DNA of 19,528 nt from Pelagibacterales bacterium MED-G43 (lineage in GTDB: Bacteria > Pseudomonadota > Alphaproteobacteria > Pelagibacterales > Pelagibacteraceae). The stretch lies in NCBI GenBank assembly GCA_002457475.1, contig NTJK01000006.1, positions 1-19,528 on the forward strand, read 5' to 3'. The stretch's first letter is position 1. Each line of letters begins with the position of its first letter. Shown in pieces: positions 8,598-16,333 of this stretch. The notes under the pieces are model-generated. The model had not been told where the DNA came from and made no database searches. It saw only the letters and a program-made list of their open reading frames with translations. Both the position numbers and the translations under genes were made by a program.

Positions 8598-9223
8598 TAA
8601 AGTTTTATAAAGTTATCAATTATTTTTAATCCAGTTTTATCACTTTTCTCTGGGTGAAACTGTGTTCCAAATAGATTGTCTCTTTCGACTGAACAGACAA
8701 TCTTTGATGAATAATCTGTTGTCGCTGAAATGACTGATTGATCTTCAGGGATGAATTCATAGCTGTGTACGAAATACATATGAGATTTATTTTTTATGTC
8801 TTTGAATATTTTGCTTTCTTTTTGAATTTCAATCTCGTTCCAGCCAATATGAGGAAGTTTAAATTTTCCGTTTTGATTATCGATTTTAGAAACTTTACCA
8901 GAAATCCAACCTAATCCTTTTGTTTCTGCTTCCTCATAACCAATGTCCGCAAACATTTGTAAACCTACACAAATGCCTAATAAAGGTTTTTTATTTGTAA
9001 TCGCAAATTCTTTAAGCGTTTCAACTAAACCGCTGATACTGTTTAAAGAGTCAACACAGCTTTTAAATGATCCTTGGCCTGGTAAAACTATTTTATCGCT
9101 AGATTTAATTTTTTTAATGTCCGATGAAACCTCTAAGTTAACTTTGTCTTTGGCGACCTCTGTGAAAGAGTTAATGACTGAGCTTATATTGCCCGATTGG
9201 TAGTCAACAATTGTGACGTTCAT
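8597..9223 (-). CDS. hisH: HisH, imidazole glycerol phosphate synthase glutaminase subunit
   Basis: Class I glutamine amidotransferase that feeds ammonia to HisF. I use the ATG at 9223 (208 residues); an in-frame TTG just before it at 9226 is less likely. The catalytic triad is visible: Cys85 in LLGICVGLQMF, then His190 and Glu192 in GTQFHPEKS. The oxyanion-hole region LPGQGSF (47-53) is also intact. The gene lies 5 nt after hisB and overlaps hisA by 1 nt. HisH and HisF form a heterodimer, consistent with both being in one unit. Confidence 0.97.
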   Translation of the reverse strand: MNVTIVDYQSGNISSVINSFTEVAKDKVNLEVSSDIKKIKSSDKIVLPGQGSFKSCVDSLNSISGLVETLKEFAITNKKPLLGICVGLQMFADIGYEEAETKGLGWISGKVSKIDNQNGKFKLPHIGWNEIEIQKESKIFKDIKNKSHMYFVHSYEFIPEDQSVISATTDYSSKIVCSVERDNLFGTQFHPEKSDKTGLKIIDNFIKL

Positions 9224-9228
9224 CAAAT

Positions 9229-9819
9229 TTAAATAGAGCCTTTGGTCGAAGGTATTGAGTTTTTAATTCTTTTATCAACTTCTAGAGCATCTTTTAATGA
9301 TCTAGCTAAACCTTTGTAACAAGACTCAATTTTGTGGTGACTATTCTCACCGTAAATATTTTCTACGTGCAAAGTGACACCAGCAGATTGTGAAAAAGCT
9401 TGGAACCATTCTTTAAATAGTTCTGTATCCATTTCACCTAATTTTTCTACTTTTAAATTAACTTTCCAAATTAAATATGGTCGGTTAGATACATCAATTG
9501 AAACTCTGCTTAATGTTTCATCCATTGGTATCATTGTTGAAGCATATCTTCTTATTCCTTTTCGATTTCCAGCAGCTTTTTTAATAGCTTCACCGATAGC
9601 TATACCTGTGTCTTCAGTAGTGTGGTGCAAATCAATATGTGTGTCACCCTTCGCATTTACCTCTAAATCAATTAAAGAATGTTTAGACAGTTGTTCTAAC
9701 ATGTGATCTAAAAAACCTATTCCAGTTTTAATTTTATATTTACCTTTACCATCTAAATTTACTGAAACGGAAATACTGGTTTCTTTTGTTTTTCTACTAA
9801 TTTTTGCTTTTCTTGCCAT
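9229..9819 (-). CDS. hisB: HisB, imidazoleglycerol-phosphate dehydratase (monofunctional)
   Basis: Dehydrates imidazole glycerol phosphate to imidazole acetol phosphate using two Mn ions. At 196 residues it is the monofunctional form, lacking the histidinol-phosphatase domain fused in enterobacteria. Metal-binding signatures of the duplicated fold are seen: GFLDHM (35-40), DLHHTTED (63-70) and NSHHKIES (159-166). It is the first gene of the histidine unit, so transcription of hisBHAFE-HIT-GNAT probably starts in the 102-bp gap upstream, shared with hslV. hisG, hisD, hisC and hisI are not in this window. Confidence 0.98.
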   Translation of the reverse strand: MARKAKISRKTKETSISVSVNLDGKGKYKIKTGIGFLDHMLEQLSKHSLIDLEVNAKGDTHIDLHHTTEDTGIAIGEAIKKAAGNRKGIRRYASTMIPMDETLSRVSIDVSNRPYLIWKVNLKVEKLGEMDTELFKEWFQAFSQSAGVTLHVENIYGENSHHKIESCYKGLARSLKDALEVDKRIKNSIPSTKGSI

Positions 9820-9921
9820 AAATTATCTCTGATTTATCTTTGATATATATATAATCGGTCATTTTATCAATAAATCAGATTTACTATTGAAGATCCAAAA
9901 TTAATCTCCACATATAACAAT
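9820..9921. promoter_or_regulatory. Divergent promoter region between hisB and hslV, with dyad symmetry
   Basis: A 102-bp AT-rich gap between two units transcribed apart. On the plus strand a perfect -10-like TATAAT lies at 9850-9855, about 66 bp before the hslV ATG, without a good -35. On the minus strand TTGATA (9870-9865) with TATATC (9847-9842) at 17 bp spacing is a plausible sigma70 promoter for hisB. Both lie within or between the arms of a long inverted repeat (see separate entry). No heat-shock (RpoH-type) element is clear, although hslVU often has one. The promoter calls are inference. Confidence 0.5.
9828..9879. repeat. Imperfect inverted repeat in the hisB-hslV gap
   Basis: The left arm TCTGATTTAT (9828-9837) has its perfect reverse complement ATAAATCAGA at 9870-9879. 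Just inside it, TTGATA (9840-9845) pairs with TATCAA (9865-9870). The arms therefore match over 15 bp, the left arm carrying 3 extra bases, around a centre near 9855 where the promoter-like elements lie. This could be an operator, or simply two mirror-image promoter elements. It is too widely spaced (about 19 bp inner loop) to be a typical terminator. Confidence 0.6.
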
Positions 9922-10461
9922 ATGAATACAGCTGAAAAGTGGCATGGAACAACAATTGTCTTACTTAGAAAAAATGGTGAAACTGTAGTTGCTGGAGACG
10001 GCCAAGTTAGTTTAGGTAATACTGTTTTAAAAAGTAAAGCCAAAAAAGTAAGAAAAATTCAGAGTAGGGGAGTGATCGCAGGATTTGCGGGGTCGACAGC
10101 CGATGCTCTTACGCTATTTGAAAGACTGGAGGCTAAACTTGAAAAACATGCAGGCAATTTACAAAGAGCTGCAGTAGAGTTAGCAAAAGATTGGAGAAGT
10201 GATAAATTTTTAAGAAGATTAGAAGCATTAATGGCTGTAGCAGATAAAAAACATAGTTTTATAATTTCTGGAACAGGAGACGTATTAGAACCAGAAGATG
10301 GAATAATTGGAATTGGATCAGGTGGAAATTACGCACTTGCAGCTGCAAAAGTATTAGCTGAAACTGATATGAGCGCAGAAGATATTGCTAGAAAATCTAT
10401 TAAAGTTGCATCTGACATATGTGTATTTACTAATAACAACGTAACAGTAGAAAAAGTTTAA
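9922..10461 (+). CDS. hslV: HslV (ClpQ), peptidase subunit of the HslUV protease
   Basis: Proteasome-like threonine peptidase forming a double hexamer capped by HslU. Product 179 residues. The nucleophile is Thr10 in [13 protein letters not shown], so a nine-residue propeptide must be removed before Thr becomes N-terminal; this WHGTT form is usual in alphaproteobacteria, whereas E. coli HslV only loses its Met. Other hallmarks: [14 protein letters not shown] (22-35), KKVRKI (41-46), and [11 protein letters not shown] (132-142). It starts the hslVU unit, with hslU only 1 nt downstream. The start has no evident Shine-Dalgarno. Confidence 0.98.
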   Translation: MNTAEKWHGTTIVLLRKNGETVVAGDGQVSLGNTVLKSKAKKVRKIQSRGVIAGFAGSTADALTLFERLEAKLEKHAGNLQRAAVELAKDWRSDKFLRRLEALMAVADKKHSFIISGTGDVLEPEDGIIGIGSGGNYALAAAKVLAETDMSAEDIARKSIKVASDICVFTNNNVTVEKV

Positions 10462-10462
10462 A

Positions 10463-11836
10463 ATGACACCTCCAAATAAAGTAACAAATTTAAAAGTAGT
10501 TAAAAAAGATAAAAAAACTTCAAAGGTAAGTGCTTTATCTCCAAGAGAAATCGTTTCCGAGTTAGACAGATATGTAATTGGTCAAATGGATGCAAAAAAA
10601 GCTGTAGCTGTTGCCTTAAGAAATAGATGGAGAAGACAAGCTCTATCGGATGAGATGAGGGATGAAGTTCTGCCCAAAAATATTTTAATGATAGGTCCTA
10701 CAGGTGTAGGTAAGACCGAAATATCAAGAAGATTATCAAAACTGGCAGAGGCTCCTTTTATAAAAGTGGAAGCTACAAGGTTTACCGAAGTTGGTTATGT
10801 AGGAAGAGACGTAGAACAAATTATAAGAGATTTAATTGAGATTGCTATAGCTATGGAAAGAGAAAAGAAGAGAAAAGAAGTTAAAGCAAAGGCAGAGTTA
10901 AAAGCGGAGGAAAAAGTATTAGATGCACTCGTTGGTAACAAAGCAAGTGTTGCAACAAGAGAGAGCTTTAGAAAAAGATTAAGAACTGGTGACTTAGATG
11001 ATAATGAAATTGAGATAGAAGTTCAAAATACTTCTTCTCCCCTTCAAAGTTTCGAAATACCTGGGATGCCTGGTGGAAACGTTGGAATGGTAAATCTTGG
11101 AGATATTCTTGGAAAATCTATGGGTGGTAAAAAGGGTAAAAAGAAAAAAATGAACGTTAAAGAATCTCATGACATTTTAGTTGCTCAAGAGTCAGACAAA
11201 ATGATTGAGGAAGATAAAATTATTACTGAAGCAAAAAAAGCAACTGAAGAAAATGGAATTGTATTTTTAGACGAAATTGATAAAGTTTCCGCAAGAAGTG
11301 ATAGGGTAGGAGGAGACGTTTCAAGAGAAGGTGTGCAAAGAGATTTGCTTCCACTTATTGAAGGTACAACTGTTAGCACTAAACATGGTCCAATTAAAAC
11401 TGATCATGTATTATTCATCGCTTCTGGGGCATTTCAATTAGCTAAACCATCTGATTTATTACCAGAATTACAAGGTAGATTGCCAATAAGAGTTGAATTA
11501 GATGCGCTTAAAGAAGAGGATTTCAAAAGAATTCTTAAAGAACCTGATAACAGCTTAATAAAACAATATAAAGAACTGCTAAAAACTGAAAACGTGAATC
11601 TTAAATTTACAGACGATGGAATTGATATGCTTGCTAAGATTTCAGCTGAAGTAAATTCATCAGTTGAAAATATAGGTGCTAGAAGACTTCATACTATTAT
11701 TGAAAAAGTTTTAGATGATATTAGTTTTAATGCAACTGATAGAGCGGGCGAAACAATTACCGTTGATCAAAAATATGTACAAGATAATTTAGGCAACTTA
11801 GTAAAAGATACAGATTTATCTAAATTTATATTATAA
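10463..11836 (+). CDS. hslU: HslU (ClpY), ATPase subunit of the HslUV protease
   Basis: AAA+ unfoldase that feeds substrates to HslV. Product 457 residues. Visible in order: [16 protein letters not shown] (26-41), Walker A GPTGVGKT (78-85), pore loop GYVGRDVE (111-118), a charged insertion (I) domain about 120-260 with a basic GGKKGKKKK patch (221-229), Walker B VFLDEIDK (267-274), [13 protein letters not shown] (286-298) and the sensor-2 region GARRLHTI (405-412). The C-terminus ends in LSKFIL, the tail that inserts into HslV. About 25 lysine-rich residues precede the conserved core, longer than in E. coli. Its stop overlaps the stop of the convergent smr gene by 6 nt, leaving no room for a terminator hairpin between them. 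Confidence 0.98.
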   Translation: MTPPNKVTNLKVVKKDKKTSKVSALSPREIVSELDRYVIGQMDAKKAVAVALRNRWRRQALSDEMRDEVLPKNILMIGPTGVGKTEISRRLSKLAEAPFIKVEATRFTEVGYVGRDVEQIIRDLIEIAIAMEREKKRKEVKAKAELKAEEKVLDALVGNKASVATRESFRKRLRTGDLDDNEIEIEVQNTSSPLQSFEIPGMPGGNVGMVNLGDILGKSMGGKKGKKKKMNVKESHDILVAQESDKMIEEDKIITEAKKATEENGIVFLDEIDKVSARSDRVGGDVSREGVQRDLLPLIEGTTVSTKHGPIKTDHVLFIASGAFQLAKPSDLLPELQGRLPIRVELDALKEEDFKRILKEPDNSLIKQYKELLKTENVNLKFTDDGIDMLAKISAEVNSSVENIGARRLHTIIEKVLDDISFNATDRAGETITVDQKYVQDNLGNLVKDTDLSKFIL

Positions 11837-12250
11837 ATTTTTCAACTTAATTATAATTGCTCCTGCACCACCATCTTTCTTATCAGCATCAGTAATTGAA
11901 ATAATAAGCTTATTTAATTCTGAATTTGTCTTTATAAACTCAGGTACAGAATGTTTTAATTTTCCTAAGTTCTTAGATATAAATGTGTCTTTATCACTTG
12001 TGGAATGTAAACCTTTTCCGGTGATGAGTAATAATTCTCTAAAGTTATTTTTAATGCAATGTTCTATAATTTCTTTTACCTTGTTATTCGCCTCATCTAA
12101 AGTAAACCCGTGTAAATCAAATTTATAGCGCACTTTCCTCTGAATGCTGCTCAAGGTACTTTGATCTTTATCGTAAATATCGGAAGGATCTTTAATATAT
12201 TCTTCCCAGGCTTTTTTATCTTCTTGGTTAGGTTCTTTCTTTTTTATCAC
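11831..12250 (-). CDS. Smr-domain protein (MutS2 C-terminal-like)
   Basis: 139 residues: an N-terminal charged region followed by an Smr domain with [11 protein letters not shown] (44-54), [11 protein letters not shown] (73-83), and [11 protein letters not shown] (127-137). Stand-alone Smr proteins of this sort are thought to be nucleases; in E. coli SmrA/SmrB cut DNA or, for SmrB, mRNA at collided ribosomes. The DLHG and TGKG motifs needed for nuclease activity are both present. The start is GTG (12250-12248), overlapping the stop of the Tim44-like gene by 4 nt (GTGA). In many alphaproteobacteria this gene follows tim44 and a lytic transglycosylase (mltA); here it directly follows tim44. Confidence 0.9.
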   Translation of the reverse strand: MIKKKEPNQEDKKAWEEYIKDPSDIYDKDQSTLSSIQRKVRYKFDLHGFTLDEANNKVKEIIEHCIKNNFRELLLITGKGLHSTSDKDTFISKNLGKLKHSVPEFIKTNSELNKLIISITDADKKDGGAGAIIIKLKNL

Positions 12251-12849
12251 TTGCTGATAATTTCAGACAAATACCAATTAGGATCTTTTTGTTTAATGTT
12301 TCTTGTAAATTTCCAACTATCAGTAACGAACTTAATTTTATCTGGATTACCCTCAATTATTTTATTATCTTTGTCTTTTTTAACTGATATTACCTCGGCA
12401 ACAAACTTTACCGTAGCAAATAAATTGTCCTTAATTTTCTCATATTTTTCTACAGAAGATTCTTTGACACCAATAAAGGTAAATTCTGATTTTATACCTT
12501 CTTTATTTCTAACCTTAATAGCATCGGAAAAATTTGAAAACATATTGGAAGACAATAAGTTCTTCAATTTAATCAGATCACCAACAGCAAAGGAGCTTAA
12601 AATACTTTCATAAGCAATTTCTGCTCCTCTTAAAAATTCTTTTTTTTCATTACCCTCTAAAATTTCTAAATTTTGCTTAATTGGTTTAACTTCATTTTTA
12701 GGTATGTTAAATTCTTTTTCAGCAAAACCAGGATAAACTTTGGACTCATGACCTGTTTTTCTACCTAGTATACTTCGTAGGCGCAAGATGATAAATCCGG
12801 CGATCATTCCTAATAAAATTATGTCTATATAGCCAAAACTGTTACTCAT
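12247..12849 (-). CDS. Tim44-like domain inner-membrane protein
   Basis: 200 residues from the ATG at 12849. An N-terminal membrane segment (IDIILLGMIAGFIILRL, 8-24) is followed by the family RLRSILGRKTGHE pattern and a C-terminal Tim44-like domain ending in DSWKFTRNIKQKDPNWYLSEI (about 177-197), the hallmark of this family. Bacterial members are relatives of the mitochondrial import protein Tim44, suggested to associate with the inner membrane and the translocon; function in bacteria is poorly known. An upstream in-frame ATG at 12867 adds MYIYQI, which homologues as I know them lack and which would leave only 26 bp to the divergent fxsA. Proximity to secB and fxsA is conserved in alphaproteobacteria. 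Confidence 0.85.
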   Translation of the reverse strand: MSNSFGYIDIILLGMIAGFIILRLRSILGRKTGHESKVYPGFAEKEFNIPKNEVKPIKQNLEILEGNEKKEFLRGAEIAYESILSSFAVGDLIKLKNLLSSNMFSNFSDAIKVRNKEGIKSEFTFIGVKESSVEKYEKIKDNLFATVKFVAEVISVKKDKDNKIIEGNPDKIKFVTDSWKFTRNIKQKDPNWYLSEIISK

Positions 12850-12893
12850 AATTTGATAAATATACATTAATCATATAATTTTGTATCAGACAA
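12850..12893. promoter_or_regulatory. Divergent promoter gap between tim44-like gene and fxsA
   Basis: 44 bp of very AT-rich sequence (26 bp if the longer start of the Tim44-like gene is used) between divergent gene starts. Any two promoters here must overlap back to back. I see TATAAT-like stretches (for example ATATAATTTTG near 12874-12884) but no reliable -35. The call rests on arrangement. Confidence 0.4.
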
Positions 12894-13313
12894 ATGAACC
12901 CATTTTTTCTAATATTTATATGCCTTCCGGCTTTAGAGATATACCTATTAATTGAAGTGGGAGGGGTAGTTGGAGCCCTGAACACAGTAGCTTTAATTTT
13001 TTTAACTGCAATAATTGGTCTATATTTTGCAAAACACCAAGGATTACAAACATTGAAGTCCGGAATGATCAATCTATACCAAAACAAAACACCTATTTAT
13101 GAGATAATGTCGGGTGCCTCCATAGCCATTGCTGCTTTTTTGCTAATTGTTCCTGGTTTCTTTACCGATTTTATTGGTTTCTTATTGCTTGTTCCTTTTA
13201 CAAGAAAAATTTTATTTAATTTAACTTTAAGGAAGAAAACAAAAAACGATAATAAATCACAAAATAAAACTATTGATGGCGAGGTAATTGAAAATAATAA
13301 AGATGAGTTATAA
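12894..13313 (+). CDS. fxsA: FxsA-family cytoplasmic membrane protein
   Basis: 139 residues with hydrophobic segments at about 3-20, 30-46 and 74-101, and the family patterns LPALEIYLLIEVGG (11-24) and VPGFFTDFIGFLLLVP (86-101). FxsA in E. coli suppresses F-plasmid exclusion of phage T7 when overproduced; its normal role is unknown. The C-terminal tail (~105-139) is hydrophilic and Lys/Asn-rich, presumably cytoplasmic. The gene overlaps secB by 11 nt in a different frame, so the two are co-translated; the fxsA-secB pairing is common in alphaproteobacteria. Confidence 0.92.
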   Translation: MNPFFLIFICLPALEIYLLIEVGGVVGALNTVALIFLTAIIGLYFAKHQGLQTLKSGMINLYQNKTPIYEIMSGASIAIAAFLLIVPGFFTDFIGFLLLVPFTRKILFNLTLRKKTKNDNKSQNKTIDGEVIENNKDEL

Positions 13314-13722
13314 AATTATAGGAAAATACATAAAAGAGTTAAACTTTAATATTCCAAATCCTAAAACATTTTTTTTACTTTCAAAAGACATCGCTAATTA
13401 TAAAATTAATATTGATATAAAAAGCTCTCAAGCTAAACAAAATATTATAGAAGTTTTAACAAGCTTAGGCATCTCACCAACAAGAGATGATTTCGAGACG
13501 ATTAATGCAAAAATTGTTTTTTCAACAATAATTGAGTTAGAAGGAAAAAAATTATCTAAAGAAGAGATGGAAAAAATAATCCTTATTGAAGTTCCCAGCA
13601 AAATTTATCCTGAATTAAGAAAGATATTTATTTTCTTATTTGAAAACTCAGGATTCAAAGATGTAAAAATCAGTGAGAGGGTTGACTTTAAAAAACTATA
13701 TAAAATGAGAAAAGCTCAGTAA
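13303..13722 (+). CDS. secB: SecB-like protein-export chaperone (divergent, basic)
   Basis: SecB is a tetrameric chaperone that holds preproteins unfolded and hands them to SecA. The 139-residue product matches the SecB layout: KYIKELNFNIPN at the N-terminus (cf. YVKDLSFENP), a beta-sheet core, and the C-terminal ILIEVPSKIYPELRKIFIFL (cf. L-IECPRLLFPFARRI) followed by GFKDVKISERVDFKKLY (cf. GFPPLMLDPIDFxxLY). Homology is clear at both ends but the middle is weak. By my count it has 25 Lys/Arg against 18 Asp/Glu, so it is net basic, while known SecB proteins are strongly acidic. The ATG at 13303 is preferred; a TTG at 13288 is possible and has GAGG just upstream. Gene context (after fxsA, next to dnaQ) supports the call. 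Confidence 0.82.
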   Translation: MSYKIIGKYIKELNFNIPNPKTFFLLSKDIANYKINIDIKSSQAKQNIIEVLTSLGISPTRDDFETINAKIVFSTIIELEGKKLSKEEMEKIILIEVPSKIYPELRKIFIFLFENSGFKDVKISERVDFKKLYKMRKAQ

Positions 13723-14375
13723 AAATTTTTTTTAAGTTCCGATTTTAAAAACTCTTTATGTTTTTTTAATTCAATGTCAGAAATTTTGACTACTTTTTTA
13801 CTGTAATCTTTTGCTTTATTAATATTTATTTCAGAAATATTATTCGAAAGATTAAACTTAGGTTCTTTTGCATCTAGTAAATTAATATAAACTTCTCTTA
13901 ACAATTCACAGTCTAACAATGCATTATGTTTTGTTCTTCGAGATAAATCTACATTGAATCTTTTACAGAGAGCATCCAAAGAATTTGATGTTCCTGGGAA
14001 TTTATTTCTAGCGACTTCTAAGGAGTCTATTACCAATTTTCTATTAATTTTTTCTTTTTGAATTAATCCTAACTCTCCATCCAAAAATCCTACATCAAAT
14101 GAAGCATTATGAATTATAATTTTTTTATTTTTGATAAAGTCTAATAATTCATCGGCGATTTGCTCAAAAGTTTCTTTATCGCTTAGAAACTCTTGTGAAA
14201 ACCCATGCACTTTAAAAGCTTCTTCGGGCATACTTCTTTTAGGATTTAACAATTTATGAAAAACTTTTCCAGTTGCTATTAGATCTTTAGTCTCAATACA
14301 AGCTATTTCTACAATTTTATGTCCATCTCTAAAAGATAAACCAGTAGTCTCGGTATCTAAAAAAACTTCACTCAT
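13716..14375 (-). CDS. dnaQ: DnaQ, DNA polymerase III epsilon-subunit-like 3'-5' exonuclease
   Basis: Proofreading exonuclease of the replicative polymerase. DEDDh-type motifs are all present: ExoI LDTETTG (Asp7, Glu9), ExoII HNASFDVGFLD (Asp94), ExoIII HNALLDCELL (His150, Asp155). Product 219 residues, with a C-terminal tail (~175-219) that in the family binds the alpha subunit; a clear beta-clamp-binding motif is not obvious to me. It is the last gene of the PPSR-maf-aroE-coaE unit and overlaps coaE by 8 nt. Its stop overlaps the convergent secB end by 7 nt. Location next to a probable origin is typical for alphaproteobacteria. Confidence 0.95.
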   Translation of the reverse strand: MSEVFLDTETTGLSFRDGHKIVEIACIETKDLIATGKVFHKLLNPKRSMPEEAFKVHGFSQEFLSDKETFEQIADELLDFIKNKKIIIHNASFDVGFLDGELGLIQKEKINRKLVIDSLEVARNKFPGTSNSLDALCKRFNVDLSRRTKHNALLDCELLREVYINLLDAKEPKFNLSNNISEININKAKDYSKKVVKISDIELKKHKEFLKSELKKNFY

Positions 14376-14934
14376 ACTTATTAATTATAGCTAATAAATT
14401 TTTTTTTAAAATATTTAAATTTTTTTCATTAACAACTACATAATCACAATATTTAATTTTTTTTGTGTCGTTCATCTGTTTGTTGTTCAATACATTAAAT
14501 AACTTTTTATCTTCACTTTTTGACCGAAATCTTCTAAGCCTCAATTGTTTTTTTGCTTTTATAAAAATGATTACATCAAAATGTTTTATTAGTTTGCTTT
14601 CAACCAACAAGGGTATTTCATAAAAAAGGATTTTTTTATTTTTATTTTGTAGAGTAAAATTTTTCATTTTTTTTCTCACCAAGGGATGTATTATTTTTTC
14701 TAATTTCTTAATAATATTTTTATTTTTTAAAATAAGGTTTTTTAAATATTTCTTGATTTGATTATTGTTTTTTATTTTAAATCGTTTTGCAATTAGCGAC
14801 TTGAAGTTTTTTTTTTGATAAAGTTCTTTTACAGCTTTATCTGCACTAAAAAGAGGTCCCCTTTTAAAAGACAATATCTTGCCTGCAGTTGTTTTGCCTG
14901 AGGCTAACGATCCTGTTATTCCTATTTTGATCAT
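14368..14934 (-). CDS. coaE: CoaE, dephospho-CoA kinase
   Basis: Last step of CoA synthesis: phosphorylates the 3'-hydroxyl of dephospho-CoA. 188 residues with P-loop GSLASGKT (8-15), SADKAVKELY (30-39; cf. DADxxVHxLY of the family), IIHPLVRKKM (81-90) and FYEIPLLVESKL (104-115; cf. VPLLFE). The core is intact, but the protein is extremely lysine-rich, 42 Lys in 188 residues by my count, and the sequence is dense in A/T runs, including a run of ten T on the plus strand at 14807-14816. It overlaps dnaQ by 8 nt and aroE by 4 nt (ATGA). Confidence 0.95.
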   Translation of the reverse strand: MIKIGITGSLASGKTTAGKILSFKRGPLFSADKAVKELYQKKNFKSLIAKRFKIKNNNQIKKYLKNLILKNKNIIKKLEKIIHPLVRKKMKNFTLQNKNKKILFYEIPLLVESKLIKHFDVIIFIKAKKQLRLRRFRSKSEDKKLFNVLNNKQMNDTKKIKYCDYVVVNEKNLNILKKNLLAIINKYE

Positions 14935-15752
14935 TTTAGTTTTGAATTTAGTAATTCTATTAATCCATCATCAATTTCAGGATTAACTTTATTCCATAAA
15001 TAAAAAGATTTTTGCCCTTGGTAGATAAACATATCAAGACCGTTAAACACCCTTTTTCCCTCCTCTCTTAAATATTTAAAAGTCTTAGTCTCCAAAGGAT
15101 TGTAGATCGTGTCAATATATATAACCTCGTTTTTAGTATTAGCAAAATTAAAATTGAAATCATCACCATTTTTTAGGCCTAAGCTTGTGGCGTTAATAAT
15201 TATATCAAAATTTTTTATTTCAAACTCAAGATCTGCCCAAGGAATTATACTTAAAAAATTAAATTTTTTTTTTAAAAAAATACATTTCTCATCAGTTCTA
15301 TTTGTTATAGAAATATCTTTAATACCTGATTTTTTGATAGATAAAATAACTGAAGGGGAAACACCTCCGGCACCGATAACTAGAGCTTTTTTATTAAAAT
15401 TATTTTCAATTTCTTTTAAGTAGGCAGCTTGCAATCCATAAACATCTGTATTTTCACCTATCACAACTTTATTATTATTTAAAAGGACTGTGTTCACTGA
15501 TCCCGTAAGTTCTGCATCGTTAACTATTTTATCGATATGATTAATAATTTGCTGTTTAAAAGGTAGAGTTACATTAATACCCGTATATTCTCCTTGTTTA
15601 ATTTTTTTAATTATTCCTGGCAATGCTTTATCATCGGCCTCTATAATTTCATAATCAGCTTTAATACTATATTTTTTAAACCAGTATTTATGTAAAACCG
15701 GTGATAAAGAGTGTTTAATAGGCTTGCCAACTATTCCAAATTTTTTTTTCAT
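14931..15752 (-). CDS. aroE: AroE, shikimate dehydrogenase
   Basis: NADPH-dependent reduction of 3-dehydroshikimate to shikimate in aromatic amino-acid synthesis. 273 residues. Visible: substrate-binding SLSP (15-18), the catalytic Lys66 in NVTLPFK, Asp103 in ENTDVYG, nucleotide-binding GAGGVSPS (127-134), NRT (151-153), NATSLG (187-192), and the C-terminal GLDMFIYQGQKSFYLW (238-253). All catalytic residues are intact, so this is AroE rather than a quinate or YdiB-type relative as far as the eye can tell. It overlaps coaE and maf by 4 nt each. Confidence 0.97.
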   Translation of the reverse strand: MKKKFGIVGKPIKHSLSPVLHKYWFKKYSIKADYEIIEADDKALPGIIKKIKQGEYTGINVTLPFKQQIINHIDKIVNDAELTGSVNTVLLNNNKVVIGENTDVYGLQAAYLKEIENNFNKKALVIGAGGVSPSVILSIKKSGIKDISITNRTDEKCIFLKKKFNFLSIIPWADLEFEIKNFDIIINATSLGLKNGDDFNFNFANTKNEVIYIDTIYNPLETKTFKYLREEGKRVFNGLDMFIYQGQKSFYLWNKVNPEIDDGLIELLNSKLK

Positions 15753-16333
15753 TTTTTTAATTGCTTAATATAGTAAATGATTTCCTTGATAGGTAGACCC
15801 ATGATCGAATCTTTATCACCTTTTACGTACTCAAATAATTCTAACCCGCCTGCTTCTATTTGGTAGACTCCATAAGCGAGTAAGGTTTTAGTATCTATCT
15901 TATTTAAGTACGAAGATAATTCGTCTTCGTTTAAATTCTTCATCTTAAGCTCAGAAGAATCTGAATGATTCCATATCATTGCACCATTATTAGCAATACA
16001 AACTGAACTAATTAGGTAATGTACTGAGTTGTTAAGTTTTTTTAAAATATCAAAAGCTTCATCTCTAGAATTTGGTTTATTAATTAGGTCCCCGTTAAGC
16101 GATATAACACTATCAGCGCCTAAAACATAACGATTGGGATTTTTATTACTTACTTTTATAGATTTAATTTCAGCAAGATTTTTTGATATTGTAAGTGGGT
16201 CTGCACCCTCACCTAACAATGACTCTTTTACTTCTTCCTCGTCAACATTTGAAACTATAACTTCGTTTTCAATTTTATATTTATCTAAAATTTCTTTTCT
16301 CACGCCACTTTTTGAAGCTAATATTATTTTCAT
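15749..16333 (-). CDS. maf: Maf-family nucleoside triphosphate pyrophosphatase
   Basis: 194 residues. Maf proteins hydrolyse non-canonical or modified nucleotides (dTTP/UTP or m7GTP subtypes) and influence septum formation when overproduced. Motifs: LASKSGVRKEIL (5-16), the SNVDEEEV stretch (28-35), catalytic VLGADSVI (70-77), INKPNSRDEAF (84-94) and the C-terminal GDKDSIMGLPI (172-182). I cannot assign subtype firmly by eye. ATG overlaps the PPSR stop by 4 nt, and its own stop overlaps aroE by 4 nt, so it sits inside a tightly coupled operon. Confidence 0.95.
   Translation of the reverse strand: MKIILASKSGVRKEILDKYKIENEVIVSNVDEEEVKESLLGEGADPLTISKNLAEIKSIKVSNKNPNRYVLGADSVISLNGDLINKPNSRDEAFDILKKLNNSVHYLISSVCIANNGAMIWNHSDSSELKMKNLNEDELSSYLNKIDTKTLLAYGVYQIEAGGLELFEYVKGDKDSIMGLPIKEIIYYIKQLKK

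Noticed and set aside
9224..9226. TTG start for hisH one codon before the ATG
   Set aside because: ATG at 9223 is immediately next to it and is the better start codon; there is no ribosome site favouring TTG.
9922..9951. Nine residues before the HslV catalytic Thr as a wrong start
   Set aside because: The WHGTT arrangement is usual in alphaproteobacterial HslV, where a short propeptide is removed.
11121..11150. Lysine patch GGKKGKKKK in HslU as an unusual insertion
   Set aside because: It lies in the variable I domain, where other HslU proteins, including that of E. coli, also have a basic GGQK-type stretch.
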